This document shows positions 54,191 through 64,000 of a stretch of 64,000 nt of DNA, piece after piece. Below the pieces are notes generated by a model. That model did no database searches, was not told where the DNA came from, and saw only the letters and a list, made by a program, of their open reading frames with translations. This stretch comes from Dongia deserti (GTDB lineage Bacteria; Pseudomonadota; Alphaproteobacteria; Dongiales; Dongiaceae): positions 186,001 to 250,000 of the forward strand of contig NZ_QORW01000004.1 in the NCBI RefSeq assembly GCF_003574735.1, in the 5' to 3' direction. Position 1 is the stretch's first letter, and every line of letters begins with the position of its first letter. A program made the translations under genes and the position numbers.

Positions 54191-55366
54191 GTGGCGACAG
54201 TCGTCGCAATTCTGGACCGGGATACGTGGTCGGCGCGCACCGACGTGATCGTCATTGCCGATCCGCTCGCGCGAAGCCTCACCTGGGTCCCGCGCGACTT
54301 GTGGTCCCCGTCGCTGTACGATCGGGTCAATGGGGCTTTTGCGTTGGGCGGAACAGCACGGCTGATCTCGGCCCTGCGCGAGCTTGGCTTTCAATGTGAC
54401 CATGCGATCGTGGTGCGCAGGCGCGCGACCGAAGCAGCTGCAGCGCATCTATCGGTCGATGTTCCTGTCTCCGAGCCGCTCGACTTCCTGTATCCGCTCG
54501 AGCCGACGAAACGGATTCAGGAAGGAAGCAAGACAGTATCCTTCCGTCCGCCCTGTGAACGGCTCGAGGGCGAGCGCATCCATCAATGGGTGGGAGCCCG
54601 CAGAGGACTGAGCCGGCTGGACTCGGACTTCGGCCGGATTCTCCGGCAACAGGTCTTTCTGCGTGCGTTGCTGAACCAAGGCTTCGATTTCGGCAGGGTC
54701 ATCCAGGACGACAGCCTCGTTCAGTTGTCGAGCGGCAATGCCATCGAGGAGCTCCGCCAGGTTCGTCCAGGTTGGGACATGACGTGCTTCGACCATGTGC
54801 GCCATGAGACGATCGACGGGATGATGGTGCTGATCAAGCAGGAGGGCGAGCAGCCGGAACGGCCGCGGCGCAACCACCCCGAACTCGCCGCCGTGGTGCT
54901 GGCGCGCGGTGCGCCGCGGAGAACCGTGGCCGCGGTCAGGTCGCTGCTCGCGCAGAATCCGGCGGTGGAGATCATGGTGGTGAATTCGGGCGGCGGCGAC
55001 ATGGGCAGGCTGTTGGCACGGCATGGTATCGACATTGCGGTCATCGACTGCGACGAGCGCCTGTCTGTGAGTGCGGCGCGGACTATCGGCGTCAGGGCGA
55101 CGCGCGCACCCTATGTTGCCTTTCTTCCGGCCGATTTCCTTGCGGCGCCCGGCTGGGCCAAGAAGCGGCTGAAGGCGCACCGCGCCGGCAAGGCCGCTGT
55201 GGGCCGGGACGTGCTTCGGTCTGCTCTTGGTAATCCGCCCGTGTTGGCGAAGCGTATCGCGATCTGGCTAAGGCGTCTGATGGGAATGCCTCACAAGCGC
55301 GCTTGGGGCGCATCGTATGAGCGGACCCTGCTTGAGAAGCATGGTGCATCTTGGGAAAGCGCTTGA
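54191..55366 (+). CDS. LytR-CpsA-Psr-like domain fused to a short glycosyltransferase-2-like domain
   Basis: The GTG start follows GGAGGAGG. Residues 15-160 show the LCP pattern: RTDVIVIADPLARSLTWVPR with PRD at 34-36, RVNGAFALGG, LEGERIHQWVGARRG and a late SDFGRILRQQVFL (145-157), which hold the conserved Asp and Arg residues. Residues 231-320 look like the start of a GT2 fold: LAAVVLARGAPRRTVAAVRS, VEIMVVNSGGGD and RATRAPYVAFLPADFLAAPG, though the usual DxD is PAD and the rest of the domain is missing. No signal peptide or membrane helix is seen, unlike normal LCP enzymes. LCP enzymes link glycopolymers to peptidoglycan or lipids; the role here is unknown. The 282 bases to the next gene hold nothing I can support. 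Confidence 0.65.
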   Translation: MATVVAILDRDTWSARTDVIVIADPLARSLTWVPRDLWSPSLYDRVNGAFALGGTARLISALRELGFQCDHAIVVRRRATEAAAAHLSVDVPVSEPLDFLYPLEPTKRIQEGSKTVSFRPPCERLEGERIHQWVGARRGLSRLDSDFGRILRQQVFLRALLNQGFDFGRVIQDDSLVQLSSGNAIEELRQVRPGWDMTCFDHVRHETIDGMMVLIKQEGEQPERPRRNHPELAAVVLARGAPRRTVAAVRSLLAQNPAVEIMVVNSGGGDMGRLLARHGIDIAVIDCDERLSVSAARTIGVRATRAPYVAFLPADFLAAPGWAKKRLKAHRAGKAAVGRDVLRSALGNPPVLAKRIAIWLRRLMGMPHKRAWGASYERTLLEKHGASWESA

Positions 55367-55648
55367 ATTGGCGCGGAACGTACTGAACGCCGCCGAGGAG
55401 ATATGCAGCCACTCCGAAACCGGCGCACGGGAAGGTCAATCCGGCCACGAGACGAATGCGTAGACGGCGCTCGCCGGGCTCTGACGTCTCGCACCTTCTG
55501 CCTGAAAAGGTGGCGGCAAATGCCTTGAGCGGCTGAAAAAAGCGGCGGCGCTGGCGCAATGGTTCGGCCTTGCCTGGACCGGCGTCGGTGCGGCAGACTG
55601 CGCGCCGCTGCGCGGGACAAGAACGCAGGCTGGAGCGGGGCGGGTCAG

Positions 55649-56497
55649 ATGAGCGTATGGCGCGGGTTGTTGCGCCGACCGTTGGCGATGGCGGGGCTGG
55701 TGATTGCCGTCGCCTTGGTAGCGGTCGCTATCGCGGCTCCTCTGATAGCCCCCTATTCTCCGTACGAGCAGTTCTTCGACGGGCTGACGCTGGAAGGCGC
55801 GCCGCTGCCTCCGAACGAGCGCTTCCTCTTCGGCACAGATCTGCTGGGCCGCGATTTGCTCTCGCGCATGATCTACGGCGCGCGCACATCGCTGATCGTC
55901 GGCCTGCTCGCCAATGGCATCGCGGTGCTGGTCGGAACGGCGGTTGGAATCACAGCGGGCTTCCTCCGCGGCGTTGTGGGCGCTGTCCTCATGCGCTTCA
56001 CCGACTTGGTCATGGCCTTCCCCGCCCTCATCCTTGCCATCACCATCGCCACCTTGCGCGGACCAAGTCTGGGATTGGTTGTTCTCGTGATCGCGCTGGT
56101 GAACTGGGGACCGATTGCCCGCGTGGTTTATGCGGAGACCACTTCGTTGGCGGAGCGCGAGTTCATAGCGGCCGAGCGCGCGATCGGCGCGAATACCAGC
56201 CGCATCCTGTTCCGCCACATCCTGCCGCATCTGCTTCCCATCATCATCGTGTGGGGCACGCTCGGCATCTCCACAACGGTGCTGTTCGAGGCATTGCTCT
56301 CCTATCTCGGCGTCGGCGTGCAACCGCCGAACCCGAGCTGGGGCAACATCGTCTATGATGGCCAGTCCTACTTCCAGTCTGCCCCGTGGCTGGTGTTCTT
56401 CCCCGGCTTCGCCGTGGCGGCGCTGGCCCTCTCCATCAACCTGATCGGCGATGCGCTGCGCGACCTGCTCGATCCGACCTTGCGGGGCAGGCACTGA
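55649..56497 (+). CDS. Peptide-type ABC transporter permease (OppC/DppC family)
   Basis: The 282-residue permease has an N-terminal helix (residues 14-34), an OppC-type lead (FLFGTDLLGRDLLSRMIYGA) and five further helices with the EAA loop SLAEREFIAAERAIGANTSR near 175. It pairs with the next gene as the membrane part of a peptide or nickel-type importer. The ATG at 55649 was chosen; the open frame from 55559 has no support. The stop overlaps the next start (TGATG). Confidence 0.88.
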   Translation: MSVWRGLLRRPLAMAGLVIAVALVAVAIAAPLIAPYSPYEQFFDGLTLEGAPLPPNERFLFGTDLLGRDLLSRMIYGARTSLIVGLLANGIAVLVGTAVGITAGFLRGVVGAVLMRFTDLVMAFPALILAITIATLRGPSLGLVVLVIALVNWGPIARVVYAETTSLAEREFIAAERAIGANTSRILFRHILPHLLPIIIVWGTLGISTTVLFEALLSYLGVGVQPPNPSWGNIVYDGQSYFQSAPWLVFFPGFAVAALALSINLIGDALRDLLDPTLRGRH

Positions 56498-57417
56498 TGC
56501 CAACCTATATCGCCCGCCGCCTAGTGCAGGCGCTGCTGATCCTGCTCGGCGTCTCCATCATCACGTTTGTGCTGCTCTATTTCCTGCCGGCCGATCCGGC
56601 GCGCATGGTGGCGGGCCGCACGGCGAGCAAGGCACAGGTCGAGCTGGTGCGCATGCAGCTCGGCCTGGATCTGCCAGTCTGGGAGCAATATGGCCGCTAT
56701 CTCTGGAACCTGCTGCAGGGCGATCTCGGCCGGTCATACCTGCAGCGCACGGAAGTCACCACGCTGATCGGGGCGCGGCTGCCGGCCTCGCTCCTGCTCA
56801 TGCTCGGCGCGATCACGTGCGAGCTGCTGATCGGTGTCACGCTCGGGGCGATGGCCGGCCTGCGTCGCGGTAGCGCCGCCGACCAGACGCTCATGGTTGC
56901 CGCTTTGGTCTTCGTCTCGACGCCGCAATTCGTCACTGCTCTCACCCTGCTCTATATCTTCGCCTATTGGCTCGGCTGGTTCCCGATCGGCGGCTACGGG
57001 CAGTTCACGCATCTGGTGCTGCCATCGATCACGCTCGGCCTGCTGGGCGGAGGCTGGTACGCGCGCGTCACGCGCTCCAGCGTCATCGAAGTTCTTCGAC
57101 AGGATTTTATCCGGACGGCACGCGCCAAGGGCCTGGATCGTTGGCGAATTGTCTCGGTACACATCCTGCCCAATGCCGCCCTGCCGGTCATCGCCATGAT
57201 CGGCATCGATGTCGGCTATTTCATGAGCAGCATCGTGATCGTGGAATCCGTCTTCGGCTGGCCGGGCATCGGGCAGCTGACCTGGCAGGCCATCCAGCAA
57301 ATCGACATTCCGATCATCATGGGAGTAACCTTGGTCTCAGCATGCGCGTACGTTCTGGGGAACCTGCTGGCTGACCTCGTGTCGCCCCTGATCGATCCGC
57401 GCATCAAGCTGCGATAA
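56497..57417 (+). CDS. Peptide-type ABC transporter permease (OppB/DppB family)
   Basis: The 306-residue permease begins MPTYIARRLVQALLILLGVS, the typical OppB start with a first helix, then a periplasmic loop with the QLGLDLPVWEQYGRYLWNLL and GDLGRSY motifs and five more helices. The EAA loop is VLRQDFIRTARAKGLDRW. It shares one base with the preceding gene, so expression of the two permeases is coupled. It is followed after 34 bases by the first substrate-binding protein. Confidence 0.9.
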   Translation: MPTYIARRLVQALLILLGVSIITFVLLYFLPADPARMVAGRTASKAQVELVRMQLGLDLPVWEQYGRYLWNLLQGDLGRSYLQRTEVTTLIGARLPASLLLMLGAITCELLIGVTLGAMAGLRRGSAADQTLMVAALVFVSTPQFVTALTLLYIFAYWLGWFPIGGYGQFTHLVLPSITLGLLGGGWYARVTRSSVIEVLRQDFIRTARAKGLDRWRIVSVHILPNAALPVIAMIGIDVGYFMSSIVIVESVFGWPGIGQLTWQAIQQIDIPIIMGVTLVSACAYVLGNLLADLVSPLIDPRIKLR

Positions 57418-57451
57418 CGCTGCATAAACCACGCTATGGGGAGGTCTACCT

Positions 57452-59080
57452 ATGAAACGTCTGCTCGCATCCGTTTCGATCGCCGCAATGGTGATCGCGG
57501 CGGCTCCAGTTTCGACACCCGCCTTCGCGGAAGCCAAGCAGGGCGGCGAGATGATCGTCACTTTCAAGGATGATCTCGCGACGCTCGATCCCGCCATCGG
57601 CTATGACTGGACCAACTGGTCGATCATCAAGAGCATTTTCGACGGCTTGATGGACTACAAGCCGGGCACCACCGAGCTGGTGCCCGACCTCGCCGAAAGC
57701 TACGACGTTTCCCCTGACGGGTTGACCTACACATTCAAGCTGCGCCAGGGCGTCAAGTTCCACAATGGCCGCGAGATGACGGCCGCGGACGTCAAGTATT
57801 CGCTGGAGCGCACCTGCAATCCGGCGACACAGTCACCAGGCGCCGGCTACTATGCAGCACTCAAAGGGTTTGATGAGTTCCAGGGCGGCAGCGCAAAAGA
57901 GCTGAGCGGCGTGCAAGTGGTCGATGACCATACGGTGAAGATCGAGCTGAGCCGGCCGGATTCCACGCTTCTGCATTTGATGGCGCTCAACTTTGCTTTC
58001 ATCGTGCCGAAAGAGGCCATCGAAGAATCCGGCGCGGACTTCGGCCGCAGCCCCGTAGGCACCGGCGCGTTCAAGCTCACGAACTGGACCGTTGGTCAGT
58101 CGATCACGCTGGAGCGCAACGCGGACTACTTCAAGGCCGGCATTCCGAAGCTCGACAAGATCACCTTCCAGATCGGACAGGATCCCGTCGTCAACCTGCT
58201 GCGCCTGCAGAAGGGCGAGATCGACATACCGGGCAACGGCATTCCGCCGGCGAAATTCACCGAAGTAATGAACGATCCGACCTGGAAAGAGCAGGTCATC
58301 GTCGCTGACCAGCTGCACACCGGTTACGTCACCATGAATGTCAACATCCCACCGTTCGACAAGGTGGCGGTGCGCCAAGCGGTGAATATGGCGATCAACA
58401 AGGATCGCATCGTCCAGGTCATCAACAACCGCGCGGTGCCGGCCAACCAGCCGCTGCCGCCCGCCATGCCGGGCTATGACAAGAGCTTCAAGGGCTACGC
58501 GTATGACGTCGCGGGCGCCAAGGCCAAGCTGAAGGAAGCCGGCCTCGAAGGCGGATTCGAGACCGACCTCTATGTGTCCAACACCGATCCGCAGCCGCGT
58601 ATCGCCCAGGCGATCCAGCAGGACCTCGCAGCGATCGGCATCAAGGCCAACATCAAGAGCCTTGACCAGACCAACGTGATCGCAGCGGGCGGCCGGAAGG
58701 ACGGCACGCCGATGCTGTGGTCCGGCGGCATGGCCTGGATCGCGGACTTCCCGGATCCAAGCAACTTCTACACCGCGATCCTGGGCTGCGGCGGCGCGGT
58801 CGATGGCGGATGGAACTGGGCCTGGTACTGCAACGAAGAACTCGACAAGCGCGCCGAGGAAGCCAACGCGATGACCGATCCGGCCAAGGAGGAAGAGCGC
58901 GCCGTCGCCTGGGGCAAGATCTTCACCGACCTGATGGAAGATGCGCCGTGGGTCCCGATCTTCAACGAGAAGCACTATCTGATCCACTCGAAGCGCATCG
59001 ATGGACCGGCCGGCGTGTTCGCCGACCCGATTCACATTCCGGTCAATTACGACGAAGTCTACGCAACCGACGCGCAGTGA
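57452..59080 (+). CDS. ABC transporter substrate-binding protein, family 5 (first of two)
   Basis: The 542-residue periplasmic protein has a signal peptide cut near AFA-EAKQG and the SBP family-5 fold: GYDWTNWSIIKSIFDGLMDY, PDLAESYDVSPDGLTYTFKL and RQGVKFHNGREMTAADV. It ends NYDEVYATDAQ. It is a close paralogue of the next gene; both share AEWYxDFPDPSNFY-like and GCGGAVDGGWNW-like stretches. A GC-rich stem-loop follows. The ligand is probably a peptide or other amide, given the amidase in the operon, but this is inference. Confidence 0.88.
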   Translation: MKRLLASVSIAAMVIAAAPVSTPAFAEAKQGGEMIVTFKDDLATLDPAIGYDWTNWSIIKSIFDGLMDYKPGTTELVPDLAESYDVSPDGLTYTFKLRQGVKFHNGREMTAADVKYSLERTCNPATQSPGAGYYAALKGFDEFQGGSAKELSGVQVVDDHTVKIELSRPDSTLLHLMALNFAFIVPKEAIEESGADFGRSPVGTGAFKLTNWTVGQSITLERNADYFKAGIPKLDKITFQIGQDPVVNLLRLQKGEIDIPGNGIPPAKFTEVMNDPTWKEQVIVADQLHTGYVTMNVNIPPFDKVAVRQAVNMAINKDRIVQVINNRAVPANQPLPPAMPGYDKSFKGYAYDVAGAKAKLKEAGLEGGFETDLYVSNTDPQPRIAQAIQQDLAAIGIKANIKSLDQTNVIAAGGRKDGTPMLWSGGMAWIADFPDPSNFYTAILGCGGAVDGGWNWAWYCNEELDKRAEEANAMTDPAKEEERAVAWGKIFTDLMEDAPWVPIFNEKHYLIHSKRIDGPAGVFADPIHIPVNYDEVYATDAQ

Positions 59081-59086
59081 CGGAGT

Positions 59087-59125
59087 GCGGGCGGGGTGTC
59101 GGCCTTGATCAGATGCCCCGCCCGC
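59087..59125 (+). terminator. Stem-loop between the two substrate-binding protein genes
   Basis: Perfect ten-base inverted repeat GCGGGCGGGG (59087-59096) and CCCCGCCCGC (59116-59125), loop 19 bases, no U-run after it. Six bases after the first gene's stop. It probably stabilises the 3' end of the upstream message rather than stopping transcription. Confidence 0.6.
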
Positions 59126-59151
59126 CGATCACCAAGAACAAGGAGAACTGA

Positions 59152-60753
59152 ATGTCGCGTTACCTGATGCCGCTGTTGGCAGGCCTGATACTGGCCTCGC
59201 CTCTCGCGCTTGCCGACGAACCGAAGCGCGGCGGAGAGATCACGATCATCTATCGCGACGATTTCGATTCGATGGATCCCGCCATCGGCTATTCGTTCCA
59301 GAGCTGGACGCCGATCAAGGCCGTGTTCGACGGCCTGGTGGACTACAAGCCAGGCACCACGGAGATCGAGCCGGACCTGGCCGAGAGCTACGAGATCTCC
59401 CCCGACGGCAAGACCTACACCTTCAAGCTGCGCCAGGGCGTCAAGTTCCACAATGGCCGTGAGCTGAAGGCGGCGGACATCAAGTATTCCATCGAGCGCA
59501 CCTGCAACCCGAAAACCCAATCGCCCGGTGCGAGCTATTACACCGGCATCATCGGCTGCCAGGACATCATCGACGGCAAGGCGACCGAAGCGAGCGGCAT
59601 CACCACGCCGGACGACTACACCGTGGTGTTCCAGCTGACCGAGCCGAACGCCACCATGCTCCACCTCTTCGCGCTGAACTTCGCATTCGCCGTGCCGAAA
59701 GAAGTGGCGGAGGAGTACGGCGAGGACTTCACCCATCACGGCGTCGGCACCGGCGCCTACAAGATGGTCGAATACACGCCCGGCCAGCGCGTCGTCCTGG
59801 AGCGCAATCCCCACACCGACAAGGATGGGCGGCCCTACATCGACAAGATCACGCTGCAGTTCGGTGTCGAGCCGGTGACCGGCGTGCTGCGCATCGAGAA
59901 GGGCGAGGCCGACACGTTGGGCGAGATATTCCCGCCGGCAAAATATCTGGAGGTCTCGCAGAACCCGGCCGTCAAGGGCCGTTTCCTGACCGTCGGCCAG
60001 CTTAACACCAACTACATGAGCATGAATTTCAACATCAAGCCGTTCGACGACCTGCGGGTGCGGCGCGCCGTCAACATGGCGGTCAACAAGCAGCGCCTGG
60101 TGCAGGTGCTGAACAACCGCGGCACAGTCACGGGCCAGATCCTGCCGCCCGCCATGGCTGGCTTCAATCCTAAGTTCCAGGGCTATCCCTATGATCCCGA
60201 GAAGGCGAAGGGGCTGCTGAAGGAAGCGGGCCTGGGCGACGGCTTCACGACCGAGCTGTACTTCCAGAACGTCGATCCCTGGCCGCGTATGGCGCAGGTC
60301 ATCCAGCAGGACCTCGCCGCCATCGGCATCAAGGTCGAATTGCGCGGCCTCGAGATGGCGAGCCTGTTCGGCACCGCGGGCAAGCCCGACGGCGCGCCGA
60401 TGGCCCTGACCGAGTGGTATGCCGACTTCCCCGACCCCAGCAACTTCTACACCGCGATCCTGGGCTGCGGCGCCGCGGTTGAAGGCGGCTTCAATTGGTC
60501 GTTCTATTGCAACGAGGACATCGATGCGCGGGCCAAGGCGGCCGACGCCCTCGCCGATCCGGCGCGGGCGCAGGAGCGGATCGATGATTGGTCGAAGATC
60601 ATGATCGACATCATCGAGCAGGACGCCGCCTGGGTACCTTTGTTCAACTCCAACCGCTTCAGCCTGCGCTCGGCGAAGCTGAAGGGTGATGAGACCATTT
60701 TCACCGACATCATTAGCCAGCCCTTCAACTTCGAAGCGGCGTGGGTCGAGTGA
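59152..60753 (+). CDS. ABC transporter substrate-binding protein, family 5 (second of two)
   Basis: The 533-residue product has a short signal peptide (cut near LALA-DEPKR) and the same fold as its neighbour: GYSFQSWTPIKAVFDGLVDY, PDLAESYEISPDGKTYTFKL and TEWYADFPDPSNFYTAILGC. The two copies are clearly a tandem duplication that has diverged, so they probably bind related but different ligands for one permease pair. An AAGGAGAACTGA site precedes the ATG. It ends 21 bases before the amidase gene. Confidence 0.88.
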   Translation: MSRYLMPLLAGLILASPLALADEPKRGGEITIIYRDDFDSMDPAIGYSFQSWTPIKAVFDGLVDYKPGTTEIEPDLAESYEISPDGKTYTFKLRQGVKFHNGRELKAADIKYSIERTCNPKTQSPGASYYTGIIGCQDIIDGKATEASGITTPDDYTVVFQLTEPNATMLHLFALNFAFAVPKEVAEEYGEDFTHHGVGTGAYKMVEYTPGQRVVLERNPHTDKDGRPYIDKITLQFGVEPVTGVLRIEKGEADTLGEIFPPAKYLEVSQNPAVKGRFLTVGQLNTNYMSMNFNIKPFDDLRVRRAVNMAVNKQRLVQVLNNRGTVTGQILPPAMAGFNPKFQGYPYDPEKAKGLLKEAGLGDGFTTELYFQNVDPWPRMAQVIQQDLAAIGIKVELRGLEMASLFGTAGKPDGAPMALTEWYADFPDPSNFYTAILGCGAAVEGGFNWSFYCNEDIDARAKAADALADPARAQERIDDWSKIMIDIIEQDAAWVPLFNSNRFSLRSAKLKGDETIFTDIISQPFNFEAAWVE

Positions 60754-60774
60754 TCATCAAGACGAGGTGACGTG

Positions 60775-61731
60775 ATGCGCCATAATCATCCGCACGGGCC
60801 GGTCAACACCATCCACAGCCACCAGCACCATATCGGCTGGAACAACGCCTTCCCGCCGACCGCCAAGGCGGCCCCTGGCGATGTGCTGGAGTTTGAGTGC
60901 CTCGATCCGTCCTGCGGACAGATCACGCCGGACTGGAAGGCGGCCGATCTCGCGCGGCTGGATTTCGGGCGCATCAATCCGACCCTCGGCCCCATCGAGG
61001 TGGATGGGGCCGAGCCGGGCGATGCGCTGCGCATCACGTTCCTCGGTTTCGAGAACAACGGCTGGGGCTGGACCGCCAACATTCCCGGCTTCGGCCTGCT
61101 GGCGGACCAGTTCAAGGAGCCCGGACTTCACATCTGGAAATACGATGCCAGCTTCTCCACGCCCGCGATGTTCGGCGGACTGGCGGCGGTGCCGATGAAG
61201 CCGTTCTGCGGCACCATCGGCGTCGCACCGGCCGAACCAGGGCTGCATTCGGTCGTTCCGCCGCGCCAGGTCGGCGGCAACATGGACATCCGCGATCTCT
61301 CGATCGGCACGGAACTGTTCCTGCCGATCGAGGTCAAGGGCGCGCTGTTCTCGATCGGCGACCCGCACGCCGCGCAAGGCGATGGCGAGGTGTGCGGCAC
61401 CGCGATCGAGACGCAGCACAAGGTCACGCTGAAGCTCGACCTGGTCAAAGGCGCGAACTTGAAGATGCCGCGCTTCCGCACGCCGGGACCGGTGGCGCGC
61501 CATCTCGACGAAAAGGGCTACGACGTGACCACCGGCATCGGCCCCGATCTCATGACCGGTGCGCGTGCTGCGGTAAGCGGCATGATCGACCTCCTCACCG
61601 CACGCCACAACATCTCCGCGCTCGAGGCCTACATGCTGTGCTCCGTCTGCGCCGACCTCCGAATCAGCGAGATCGTCGACATGCCCAACTGGGTGGTGAG
61701 CCTGTACTTCCCGCGGGTGGTGTTGGATTGA
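60775..61731 (+). CDS. Acetamidase/formamidase family amidohydrolase
   Basis: This 318-residue protein belongs to the FmdA/AmdA family, which hydrolyses short amides to ammonia and an acid. Motifs include the GDVLEFECLDPSCGQI start, LGPIEVDGAEPGDALRITF, PPRQVGGNMDIRDL and GDPHAAQGDGEVCGTAIET, with metal-binding Asp and His residues. I begin at the ATG at 60775, which has GAGGTGACG before it; a GTG one codon upstream is possible. Its place between ABC transporter parts suggests that the imported compound is an amide cut in the cytoplasm. Confidence 0.9.
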   Translation: MRHNHPHGPVNTIHSHQHHIGWNNAFPPTAKAAPGDVLEFECLDPSCGQITPDWKAADLARLDFGRINPTLGPIEVDGAEPGDALRITFLGFENNGWGWTANIPGFGLLADQFKEPGLHIWKYDASFSTPAMFGGLAAVPMKPFCGTIGVAPAEPGLHSVVPPRQVGGNMDIRDLSIGTELFLPIEVKGALFSIGDPHAAQGDGEVCGTAIETQHKVTLKLDLVKGANLKMPRFRTPGPVARHLDEKGYDVTTGIGPDLMTGARAAVSGMIDLLTARHNISALEAYMLCSVCADLRISEIVDMPNWVVSLYFPRVVLD

Positions 61732-61751
61732 GTCCGAATCCGATGCCACTC

Positions 61752-61866
61752 TCACCTTCGTCATGGTCGTGCTTGGCACGACCATCCACGAGTTTCGAAG
61801 GGCCAAACGGAGCCATCGCGGGCAAACTCGTGGATCCTCGTGCCAAGCACGAGGATGACTGGAAGG
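61752..61866. repeat. Dispersed palindromic repeat, family B, copy 2
   Basis: Left arm TCACCTTCGTCATGGTCGTG through ACGAGTTT and a right arm that is its inverse (AAACTCGTGGATCCTCGTGC through GGTGA). Same family as 15862-15967. It sits inside the ABC operon, directly before the 61-residue gene. Confidence 0.75.
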
Positions 61867-61879
61867 GTGAGCCTATAAA

Positions 61880-62065
61880 ATGACTACAGACGAGTCACAG
61901 GTCTATGAGGTGGCCGGCGGTGAGATTGCCGTGTGGGCGGAGCCGAGCGGCGCGATCATCTTGCAGGTGCGTAACAATTACAAGGATCCAGTCGACATGG
62001 GCGAAGAAGAGGCCCTAGAACTGGCCGAACTTTTGATCCGCCTCGTCAAGGAACAGCGCGAGTAG
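61880..62065 (+). CDS. Conserved-looking 61-residue protein of unknown function
   Basis: It encodes a small acidic protein: a beta-rich N-terminal part (QVYEVAGGEIAVWAEPSGA then IILQVRNNYKDPV) and a C-terminal helix (MGEEEALELAELLIRLVKEQ). Periodic hydrophobic residues suggest a folded, possibly dimeric protein. A GGAAGGG site precedes it, partly made of the repeat's end. Its position between the amidase and the ATPase gene suggests a role in the same system. I do not recognise it. Confidence 0.65.
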   Translation: MTTDESQVYEVAGGEIAVWAEPSGAIILQVRNNYKDPVDMGEEEALELAELLIRLVKEQRE

Positions 62066-62085
62066 TTACAACGATCCCAGGCAGT

Positions 62086-63849
<1,764 letters not shown>

Positions 63850-63872
63850 CGCTTGCAACAACCACTCTACAT

Positions 63873-63982
63873 GTCATCCCGGCCGAGCGCAGCGAGAGCC
63901 GGGACCCATGTGCTCCATCAGAGTGGTGGTGATGGCCCATCGGTCCCGGCTCGCGCCACTGCGCGGCTTGGCCGGGATGACA
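63873..63982. repeat. Dispersed palindromic repeat, family A, copy 3
   Basis: From GTCATCCCGGCCGAGCGCAG to GGCTTGGCCGGGATGAC, a long inverted repeat in the 3' region after the ABC operon, running close to the window's right end. It shares the arms of the copies at 18076 and 40469 but has a longer middle, and it may help end transcription. Confidence 0.7.
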
Positions 63983-64000
63983 GCGGGGGAGTGCGGGTGG

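Noticed and set aside
55400-55559. Hydrophobic minus-strand frame after the LCP-GT2 gene
   Set aside because: A short apolar run exists, but there is no start, ribosome site or family pattern around it.

Overview
The window looks like chromosomal DNA of a high-GC alphaproteobacterium, possibly in or near the Rhodospirillales. This is inferred from GC-rich coding with long shadow frames, the gene order trpG-trpD-trpC-moaC-moeA, a scattered hopanoid gene set, complete phosphonate catabolism, and short palindromic intergenic repeats. I see no rRNA, tRNA, CRISPR array, insertion sequence or prophage.

Layout. (1) 1-14300 is a phosphonate locus. A tightly packed minus-strand operon phnW-phnA-phnY-tmpA-tmpB combines the 2-aminoethylphosphonate route (transaminase, dehydrogenase, phosphonoacetate hydrolase) with an oxidative TmpA/TmpB pair that in known systems turns 2-trimethylaminoethylphosphonate into glycine betaine and phosphate. 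A divergent LysR gene, a Na/Pi (PhoU-type) transporter and a phosphonate ABC importer (phnS-phnT-phnU) follow. A conserved 44-base element with a LysR-type ATAG-N7-CTAT dyad lies before both phnW and phnS, so one regulator probably controls catabolism and uptake. (2) 14300-23350 holds pepA, a lone molybdopterin oxidoreductase, and a sucC-sucD-ppc operon that resembles the serine-cycle mtkA-mtkB-ppc cluster. (3) 23770-42950 is a hopanoid and isoprenoid region: hpnA, hpnN, hpnM, dxs, ispH, hpnH, hpnG and shc. It is interrupted by copC-copD, by a fecI-fecR-TonB receptor iron-uptake set with a gene remnant beside it, and by a frameshifted MlaC-like gene. (4) 43100-49200 carries two histidine kinases, the second with a degraded ATP site, then a divergent polysaccharide deacetylase and a P-type-ATPase-like protein that lacks every catalytic motif. 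(5) 49400-55400 is trpGDC-moaC-moeA, a small secreted protein, and an unusual fusion of a LytR-CpsA-Psr-like domain with a short glycosyltransferase-2-like domain. (6) 55600-63850 is an oligopeptide-type ABC operon with two tandem substrate-binding proteins, an acetamidase/formamidase, a 61-residue protein and a double ATPase.

The observations I rate highest are the LCP-GT2 fusion, the catalytically dead P-type ATPase homologue, a palindromic repeat carried in frame inside hpnG, and the shared 44-base operator that ties phosphonate catabolism to transport. All functional statements rest on motifs and family knowledge read by eye; no search was run.
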